Source of the DNA: Acidobacteriaceae bacterium
Lineage (GTDB): Bacteria > Acidobacteriota > Terriglobia > Terriglobales > Acidobacteriaceae
Length of the DNA: 13,932 nucleotides
NCBI GenBank assembly: GCA_003165095.1
Contig: PLSH01000375.1
Location: forward strand, 225 to 14,156
Direction of reading: 5' to 3'
Shown here: piece by piece, positions 6,502 through 11,999 of the stretch
Position numbering within the stretch: the first letter of the stretch is position 1
How the letters are laid out: each line of letters begins with the position of its first letter
Program-made: the position numbers and the translations under genes
Notes under the pieces: model-generated
The model's database searches: none
Seen by the model: the letters and a program-made list of their open reading frames with translations, nothing else
What the model was told of the DNA's origin: nothing

Positions 6502-6888
6502 ACCGATTTTAGGGGTACATGCATTCCTGGTTCCAACCTCGCATGGCATTGCACCATCTTACATAACCAATTGATCCATAACAGGTTGGCGAAGGGGTAT
6601 GATTGCATGTGCAACCCTATGCAAGCACCCAGTTGGAAACGAAACTGACACCACAACTGACACCAGATTCGAGGGGATGACAAGGAAAATGGGTTTGGGT
6701 ACCTTCGGCGCGCTGCATCTGGTTTATACAAGCTTTACTCCGGTAGGCCTACTGGAAATGGTCCTGCAGATGATCGCAAACGCGCGTGAAGAGGCATAAA
6801 TCCGAAGATTCTCAGCCTGGTCGTCCAGTCAGTTTGCGACCTCTGGGCTGGAAACAGCGGTCCACAGCCCTGCGCGCAGCGAACCGCG
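6502..6888. other. Gene-free stretch inside the presumed element end
   Basis: Lies on the side of the tRNA fragment where integrated DNA is expected. It holds the palindrome TTGCATGTGCAA (6603-6614), the tandem 11-bp repeat (6643-6665) and a 10-bp palindrome GTAGGCCTAC (6743-6752). A 66-codon plus-strand frame (6599-6799) is open but matches no family that I recognise and is probably chance. No integrase gene or recognisable piece of one was found. Confidence 0.55.
6643..6665. repeat. Tandem 11-bp direct repeat AACTGACACCA, possible integrase arm sites
   Basis: Two exact copies (6643-6653 and 6655-6665) with a 12-bp period lie about 140 bp from the tRNA fragment on the presumed element side. 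Tyrosine integrases of the lambda/P4 type bind short direct repeats of this size in the arms of their att sites, so the position and form fit. Without the integrase this remains inference. Confidence 0.45.
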
Positions 6889-7971
6889 TCATCCCTGGTA
6901 ACGGAACTCGCTGATCGCCTCCCGGCGGAAAGTCAGTCCGAAGCCCGGCCGGTCTGGCACCACCGCCATTCCGTCGCCCACCTCGAACGGAAACTCGACC
7001 AGCGTATCGAGCCAGTCAAACGACTCAATCGCCACCAGGTTCGGAGAGGCCGCCGCCAGGTGCAAATCGTACTCACGGTAGAAGTGCGGGGCCAGCCGCA
7101 GCAAGTGCGCCTCAGACAGTGCAGCCGCCTGCCGCCAGCCCGTGACCCCGCCCACGCGCAGCAGGTCGGGCTGCAACACGCGAATGCACCGGCCCGCAAT
7201 CAGCCGCCGGAACGGCTCCACGCCAAATTCGCGTTCGCCTGCGGCCAGCGGGATCTCGGTTGCCGCCGCCAGCCTGGCATAGCTCTCCAGATCGTTCTTC
7301 GCGAACGGCTCTTCCAGCCAGTCCAGCCGGCAATCCTCCAGCCGCCGCGCCATCCGCAATGCCCGCTCCAGTGTCAGGCCCTGGTTGGCGTCCACCATCA
7401 GTTTGCGGTCAGGGCCAATCGCCTTGCGGACGGCCCGCACCCGTTCAATATCCCTGTCCTCCTGCGGACTTCCGATCTTGATCTTCACCCCCGCAAATCC
7501 CCGCGCCACGTAGCGCGTCACTTCGTCGGCCAGTTGCTCATCGCTGTAGGAAACCCATCCACCGCTGCCATACACCGGAACTCCTGTGTGGTAGCGCCCG
7601 AAGAGCGCCGCAGCTGGAACCCCAAGCCGCCGGGCCAGTAGATCCCATAGCGCCGTATCGATGGCCGCCGTGCCCCACATCGCAAGCCCTTCGCAACCCA
7701 TGTACTCGGTGGCCTTGAGGTTCTCCTCGAAGATCCGCCGGATCGCCGTTGCGTCCTTGCCTAGCACCTTGGGCCTCAGCTCGGCGTCCACCAGGTTCTT
7801 CATCAGTGCGGTGCCGTAGTCGAACGACAGCATGTACGACCAGCCCGACAACCCTTCCGAGCAGACCTCGACCACCACCAAGTCCAGAAATCGCAACTCA
7901 TGCGTCGAGTCGGCAATCGGCGGGTCAATCGGAACGCGCAGCCATTCTGTTCTTATCTCTTCGATCTTCAT
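6889..7971 (-). CDS. Mandelate racemase/muconate lactonizing family enzyme (enolase superfamily)
   Basis: A 360-residue Mg-dependent enzyme, likely a sugar-acid dehydratase or epimerase. The active-site set of the mandelate racemase subgroup is complete and lies one residue before the classic numbering throughout: K163 and K165 (VKIKIG), metal ligands D194 (VDANQG), E220 (EEP) and E246 (AAGERE), the D269/H296 dyad (QPDLLRVGG and APHF) and E316 (AIESF). The N-terminal capping domain that sets specificity is present (about 1-125). Acid-sugar dehydratases such as those for galactarate, rhamnonate or galactonate are close possibilities; the substrate is not readable. The ATG overlaps the stop of the upstream GH109-like gene by four bases (ATGA), so the two proteins are probably made together and act in one pathway. 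Confidence 0.92.
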   Translation of the reverse strand: MKIEEIRTEWLRVPIDPPIADSTHELRFLDLVVVEVCSEGLSGWSYMLSFDYGTALMKNLVDAELRPKVLGKDATAIRRIFEENLKATEYMGCEGLAMWGTAAIDTALWDLLARRLGVPAAALFGRYHTGVPVYGSGGWVSYSDEQLADEVTRYVARGFAGVKIKIGSPQEDRDIERVRAVRKAIGPDRKLMVDANQGLTLERALRMARRLEDCRLDWLEEPFAKNDLESYARLAAATEIPLAAGEREFGVEPFRRLIAGRCIRVLQPDLLRVGGVTGWRQAAALSEAHLLRLAPHFYREYDLHLAAASPNLVAIESFDWLDTLVEFPFEVGDGMAVVPDRPGFGLTFRREAISEFRYQG

Positions 7972-9383
7972 CCCATCACCAGGACCTTCGTATCCCCGCC
8001 TCGCGTCAGGTCAATGTCCATGTTTGGGCCGTTGGTCTGCCACGAGCCCGCGGTAAAGTCTGGAATGCCGATCGAGTTCGACCGGTTCATCACCGACCAC
8101 TCGCTCAACGGCACAATCGAGCTCCACGCCGCCGCATCGTAGACATCCTGCTCAAGCGGCAGCCCGTTGCGCAGGCAATCGATCAGCCGCCAATCCTCAA
8201 GCAGGTCCACGCCGCCATGCCCCGTCCCCACGACTTTTGAAAGCGCACCCATCCGCGTCGTGATCGCCGGCGTAAACTCCTTGGCCAGCGCGTCGAACTT
8301 CTCCTGCGACAGCCAGCCGCTCAGGTCGGTCGAGATGCGCGCCGGCAGCGGGTACTCCTGCGCCATCGCCTTCGTGCCGGTAATGGCATGGATGGTCGTG
8401 TGCGGTCCGCGCGGCGAGGTTCCGTCGTGCTGCACGGTAATGGTGCGCCCTTTTACCGTGCGAATGATCGTCGTGTTCATGTTGCCCCGATAGCTCTTGC
8501 CCGCAAACGGCGCGAAAAAGCTGTCCTTCGCCGCCAGATCCCGCGCCGTCGAGCCCATCATAAAGTCGTCACTCTCCATTGAAACCAGGTAGTCGAACCG
8601 GTCTCCGCGGTTGATATTCATGATCTGGGCCACGGCGCCCAGACCATGCGTTGGATAGATGTTCCCCCGCTTCGCGCCGTACAGCTTGAGCCACCACATA
8701 TCCCAGTACATGGTCTTGGAGAAGTTGTTGCTCATCTTGCTTTGGTTGTAGGCGCACTCGCCGCACACAATATCCCCAAACAACCCCTGCCGCACCATAT
8801 TCAGCGTGAGCACCTGAAACGCTCCAAAGGCATAGTTCTCCAGCATCATGCAGTGCCGCCGCGTGCGCTCCGCCGTATCCACCAGCTTCCAGCACTCCTC
8901 GATCGTTGCCGCTGCCGGAACCTCACTCGCCACGTGTTTGCCCTGCTCCATCGCGTATACGGCCATCGTTGCGTGCATCGGGTAGGGCGTGGTGATCACC
9001 ACAAGGTCAAGGTTCTCCTGGTGGCAAAGCTCCCGCCATGCTTCAGGGCTGCCGCTGTAGACGCGTGGATTGTGTTGCGTGCCGTCGAGCCGCTTTCTGG
9101 CTGCGACAGCCCGTTCCGGCTCCACATCGCAAAGTGCGGTTATCTCCACCCCCTCGATGTACCGGAACGTGTCAAGATGCGATGGCCCTCGATTGCCCAG
9201 TCCGATGATCCCCATCCTCACCTTGTCAAGAGGCGGCGCGGCAAAGCCCGACATGTTGAAGCGCTGCTTCCGCGCCGTCTCCTCATCCAGGCTGTTGGCC
9301 AACCCCCGCAGCACAGGACTCACCGCCATGCCCAGCCCTGTCAATCCCGACCACCGGAACCAATCCCTGCGATTGATCTTCAT
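7968..9383 (-). CDS. GH109-like Gfo/Idh/MocA-family protein with Tat signal
   Basis: A 471-residue protein combining a twin-arginine signal ('NRRDWFRWSGLTGLGMA', residues 4-20) with a Rossmann NAD-binding domain (GIIGLGNRG, 58-66). It closely resembles glycoside hydrolase family 109 (NAD-dependent alpha-N-acetylgalactosaminidase type): 'SEVPAAATIEECWKLVDTAERT', 'MMLENYAFGAFQVLTLNMVRQGLFGDI', 'NIYPTHGLGAVAQIMNINRGDRFDYLVSM' (with Y243 and H246) and 'GTGHGGVDLL' and 'DVYDAAAWSSIVPLSEWSV'. GH109 enzymes cleave through a transient oxidation at C3 using bound NAD. The start was chosen because GGAGG (9394-9398) lies 10 nt upstream of the ATG at 9381-9383 and the Tat motif follows at once; a longer TTG start at 9440 lacks this. 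Other sugar dehydrogenase activity of the wider family cannot be excluded. Confidence 0.88.
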   Translation of the reverse strand: MKINRRDWFRWSGLTGLGMAVSPVLRGLANSLDEETARKQRFNMSGFAAPPLDKVRMGIIGLGNRGPSHLDTFRYIEGVEITALCDVEPERAVAARKRLDGTQHNPRVYSGSPEAWRELCHQENLDLVVITTPYPMHATMAVYAMEQGKHVASEVPAAATIEECWKLVDTAERTRRHCMMLENYAFGAFQVLTLNMVRQGLFGDIVCGECAYNQSKMSNNFSKTMYWDMWWLKLYGAKRGNIYPTHGLGAVAQIMNINRGDRFDYLVSMESDDFMMGSTARDLAAKDSFFAPFAGKSYRGNMNTTIIRTVKGRTITVQHDGTSPRGPHTTIHAITGTKAMAQEYPLPARISTDLSGWLSQEKFDALAKEFTPAITTRMGALSKVVGTGHGGVDLLEDWRLIDCLRNGLPLEQDVYDAAAWSSIVPLSEWSVMNRSNSIGIPDFTAGSWQTNGPNMDIDLTRGGDTKVLVMG

Positions 9384-9897
9384 CTGTTGTCTTCCTCCCG
9401 GGAAGCGCCTCCGCCGCACGCTCCGTCGTATCTGCCTCAAGCCCTAACGTCGTTATGGGCCTGACTAAGTAGGGCAAGGTACGCAAATCTGTCAGGAATT
9501 GGCGCAGCGCTTGCTCCAGGCCACCGGAATCTCCTGGGTGAAGAAGCGATTTACAGGTAATTGTCTTGTTCGGCGCCGGCCCGATGGCATTCTATCGCTC
9601 CTGTGGCAGGTTGCGAAGCCAAAAAAACGATTGCCCTGAATAAGCCAGCGCTTGCGGAAGAAAAGCCGGGCGATTTTCACGTAGTGCCTGTATCACCGCT
9701 AGCCAAGATCGGAAACGCCTCGCGCAGATGCGCAAGAACGGCGAGGTGCTGAAGCGAGGTGTTTTCTATTCGAAGGTAAGAAGGAAGCCGCTGGCGCGGC
9801 GGACGCGGTGATCTGGCTTAGACCTATGGGATTTGAATAGACCTTGGCGCTGGAATCGAGTTGATCCTGTTGACGAGCGACGCTGCGCAGTTGATCG
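9384..9897. other. Gene-free stretch between divergent GH109-like gene and methyltransferase remnant
   Basis: The left end must carry the promoter of the GH109/enolase pair and contains a 20-bp inverted repeat (listed separately). Further right, a plus-strand frame from about 9469 to a TGA at 9637-9639 has GC-rich third positions and no start codon; it looks like a decayed coding piece of unknown origin. Beyond it, to 9897, several frames are open, but none is recognisable. Confidence 0.5.
9441..9460. promoter_or_regulatory. Inverted repeat upstream of the GH109/enolase pair (possible operator)
   Basis: GCCCTAACGTCGTTATGGGC: the core TAACG-T-CGTTA is a perfect palindrome with a one-base centre, and flanking GCCC/GGGC extends it with one extra base on the right. 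It lies 58-77 bp upstream of the ATG of the GH109-like gene, a usual place for a repressor site. No regulator gene is adjacent. Confidence 0.4.
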
Positions 9898-10530
9898 ATG
9901 GAGTGCTTCCGCACATGCTCTTGGCTTGGGGTGGGGAATGACCCGTCGTACAGCTCAGCAACCACGTTTGAAACCTTCCCCTGGCCACCGGGCCATGAGC
10001 CGAAAGACTCCCCGCTGGTGGAGGCCATCGCAGAGGCCACCCGCGAACTGGTAGAGAAGCGGGACGCATGGCTCAATCCGCCAAACGCCAGCGCCGAGGA
10101 ATTGAAGCGCCGCACTCTCACGAATTTCTACAACGCCCGCCCTAGCTGGCTGGTGGAGGCGCATCGAAAGCTAGACGCAGCGGTGTTTGCGGCCTATGGC
10201 TGGCCGGATACGTTGACGGATGCGGAAATCCTGGAGCGCTTGCTGGCTTTGAATTATGAGCGCGCCGCCGTTTGGCAGGAATGGGCTGTGGCGGGTCTAC
10301 AGGGGCACTCACCGCCGCTGGGGAGTTACGGGCGGGGAGTGGGATGGGACATGAGAACGAAGACCGCCAGCCCGGCAACAGTTCGCCAGCCCAAGCGGTT
10401 GGGCTTCGTCACAGGGCGTTTCGCGTCTGAAGGTCCCTACTCGGTAATTACTTCGTTAAATCAATTCAAGCCGAACAAAATAAATAAGATACTATCGAAG
10501 TCTCCTAATAACTCTTTGGTAAACAAGTAA
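9898..10530 (+). pseudogene. C-terminal remnant of an MmeI-like DNA methyltransferase (type IIG / YeeA-type)
   Basis: Residues about 9-123 of this 210-codon frame match the C-terminal end of large class I N6-adenine DNA methyltransferases of the MmeI/YeeA kind: 'WLGVGNDPSYSSATTFETFPWP' (end of the target-recognition part), 'AIAEATRELVEKRDAWLNPP', 'LKRRTLTNFYNARPSWL', 'HRKLDAAVFAAYGWPDTLTDAEILERLLALNYERAA'. Full members run to about 900 or more residues; here the N-terminal part, the catalytic NPPY region and most of the target-recognition domain are missing. An in-frame TGA (9892-9894) sits directly before the first ATG. After 'NYERAA' the frame reads on for about 85 codons into unrelated, AT-rich sequence, where the family normally ends. 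No methylation activity is expected. Such genes belong to restriction or phage-defence loci, so it fits decayed accessory DNA. Confidence 0.82.
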
Positions 10531-10560
10531 CCAGTTCTGAATTACTATGAGCAGAAAATA
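10441..10560. other. AT-rich patch
   Basis: Base composition drops sharply from the surrounding GC-rich sequence: runs such as AAATAAATAAGATAC and AATTACTATGAG occur over about 120 bases, covering the tail of the methyltransferase frame and the bases after it. It marks foreign or non-coding DNA and a likely breakpoint after the remnant. Confidence 0.5.
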
Positions 10561-10832
10561 TCAATGCCGGGGTCTAGCACTCTCGTCTAGCAACCGGATA
10601 ATGAGGACATCTAGGACGATCACGGGGTGATTTCCTAGTGCTCCGTTTTCAGTGTGTCTCGCCAGAGATGCATTGGCTGCGACTCTACTGTTAACCGATT
10701 CATTCGTTCTGGGCACTATTTAGGAAGATGGGAGTGCTCTGGCCGCAAGGGAGCAACCCTATGCCCAGTGCGAATGCCATGGCCTGAACCGAGCGTGCCA
10801 TCCCTCACCAGGGAGCGGACTTCTCTTTACGA
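10531..10832. other. Gene-free stretch upstream of the diguanylate cyclase gene
   Basis: Contains an 8-bp direct repeat GTCTAGCA (10572-10579 and 10585-10592) and a two-part hairpin (10611-10638). A 62-codon plus-strand frame (10654-10842) overlaps the start of the cyclase gene and has no recognisable content. No c-di-GMP riboswitch pattern was found, and no confident promoter. Confidence 0.5.
10611..10638. repeat. Two-part stem-loop upstream of the cyclase gene
   Basis: Outer arms CTAGGA (10611-10616) and TCCTAG (10633-10638), then a small internal loop, then inner arms ATCAC (10619-10623) and GTGAT (10627-10631) around GGG. On the plus strand TTTT follows about 7 nt later. It could end transcripts coming from the methyltransferase remnant or act as an operator or leader structure of the cyclase gene. 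Confidence 0.4.
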
Positions 10833-11822
10833 ATGCAGATGAAGGTGGCTCCCGTGTCGGACGAAACAATTGGAGCAGATACTCATATCACACCGACCGG
10901 GCTGAAGGTCCAGAAGACGCCAACCGATCTGGAATTCTATAAAGGGCTGCTGGATCACATGAGCGATGGCGTGTACGTCGTGGATCGGGATCAGCGATTT
11001 TTGTACTGCAATGAAGCTGCTTTTCGACTGACCGGGTACAAAGCTAAAGAGATCATAGGCCAATCCTGCCAAGACCAAGGCGATTGTCCTATTGGCCTTA
11101 TAGGACCCCGATTGTGCCAGGAGAGCTGTCTCTTATCAGAGTGCATGGAGGACGGTGGCAGCCGCGAGGCTAAGTCCTTCTTGCGCAATAAGGAGGGGCG
11201 GCGAGTTCCGGTGGCAATCAATGTACAGGCTATTAGAGCCACCGACGGCTCGATTGTAGGAGCGGTCGCAGTATTTAAAGACGATTCGGACCAGAATGAG
11301 TCTCGACGAAAGTTCGACGCGATGGAGCGACTGGCCTTTCTCGACTCACTCACCGAGTTGCCTAACCGCCGTTTCCTTGAGAATTCTCTGCATTCGGCGA
11401 TACGCGAATATCAGGTCGCTAAGGCTCCCTTTGGAGTGCTGATGTTTGATCTGGACAGACTCAAGGCCATCAACGACTCATTTGGTCACGCCAGTGGGGA
11501 TAATGCATTGAAGGAACTGGCGAAAACTTTAGCCGGGACGCTGCGTCCCACTGACACCGTTGGGCGGTGGAGCGGCGACGAGTTCCTCGCCATCGTCCGT
11601 AACGTGAACAACGAGATTCTCAAAGTGCTTGCGGAACGATGTGTTGCCATTGTGACGCGAATTCCATGTTCCGGTAGTGACAGCCAGTTCAAATCTCTGT
11701 CGATCTCGGTTGGCGGTACATTGGCCCGCCCCGGCGATACCGTCAAAGGTCTGATTAAACGGGCAGATGGGCTGATGTACGAAAGCAAGACCAGCGGCCG
11801 GGATCGCGCAACAACAAAATAG
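10833..11822 (+). CDS. PAS-GGDEF diguanylate cyclase (SGDEF active site)
   Basis: A 329-residue cytoplasmic sensor protein predicted to make cyclic di-GMP from GTP. A PAS domain spans about 35-155 ('LLDHMSDGVYVVDRDQRFLYCNEAAFRLTGY' to 'GAVAVFKDDSDQ') and carries six cysteines (C59, C79, C85, C95, C99, C104), four of them within a short insert, suggesting a redox or metal sensor. The GGDEF domain (about 160-325) has the 'DSLTELPNRR' entry motif, the metal-binding 'FDLDRLKAINDSFGH' and SGDEF (247-251) in place of GGDEF. The inhibitory I-site RPTD (238-241) is exactly five residues upstream. Ser at the first position still occurs in active cyclases. There is no transmembrane segment. The start is uncertain: ATG at 10839 or GTG at 10854 (AAGG 8 nt before) are alternatives. 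Confidence 0.9.
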   Translation: MQMKVAPVSDETIGADTHITPTGLKVQKTPTDLEFYKGLLDHMSDGVYVVDRDQRFLYCNEAAFRLTGYKAKEIIGQSCQDQGDCPIGLIGPRLCQESCLLSECMEDGGSREAKSFLRNKEGRRVPVAINVQAIRATDGSIVGAVAVFKDDSDQNESRRKFDAMERLAFLDSLTELPNRRFLENSLHSAIREYQVAKAPFGVLMFDLDRLKAINDSFGHASGDNALKELAKTLAGTLRPTDTVGRWSGDEFLAIVRNVNNEILKVLAERCVAIVTRIPCSGSDSQFKSLSISVGGTLARPGDTVKGLIKRADGLMYESKTSGRDRATTK

Positions 11823-11978
11823 CCCGAGGACTCGCATGCTTTCGACAGAGTTGACGAGTTGGCGAAGGTGCATTCTAGCTGACGCCCATCTGGCTGGCAG
11901 CAGAAAGGCTCCAATCTCCGCAGCATGCTTCCAAACACCCGTGATTGCTACTGCACCACATCTGTGGACGGCTCAGCC

Positions 11979-11999
11979 GACGGCGCGAAAAACGCCGTC
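11979..11999 (-). terminator. Hairpin at the 3' end of the GH2 gene
   Basis: GACGGCG (11979-11985) and CGCCGTC (11993-11999) form a perfect 7-bp stem with a 7-nt loop that overlaps the TGA stop codon of the minus-strand gene. A small CGGCT/AGCCG hairpin (11970-11980) adjoins it. No T-run follows, so it is at best a weak terminator. It lies in the convergent gap between the cyclase and GH2 genes. Confidence 0.35.

Noticed and set aside
6417..6731. Minus-strand 104-codon frame containing GREFESLRAHH
   Set aside because: The motif is a translation of the tRNA T arm and acceptor; the rest covers the direct repeats and is not protein-like.
6599..6799. 66-codon plus-strand frame near the att-like site, considered as an integrase or excisionase remnant
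   Set aside because: No tyrosine-recombinase active-site residues or helix-turn-helix seen, and the frame is closed by a stop just upstream.
8646..9464. 272-codon plus-strand frame
   Set aside because: Antisense shadow of the GH109-like gene; His/Pro/Arg-rich composition typical of GC-rich antisense frames.
9699..10121. 140-codon minus-strand frame over the methyltransferase remnant
   Set aside because: Its first half is antisense to the recognisable methyltransferase C-terminus; the rest (9699-9900) has no recognised content, so it was not called.
10531..10832. c-di-GMP riboswitch before the cyclase gene
   Set aside because: The hairpins present do not match the GEMM-type paired stems or their conserved loop bases.
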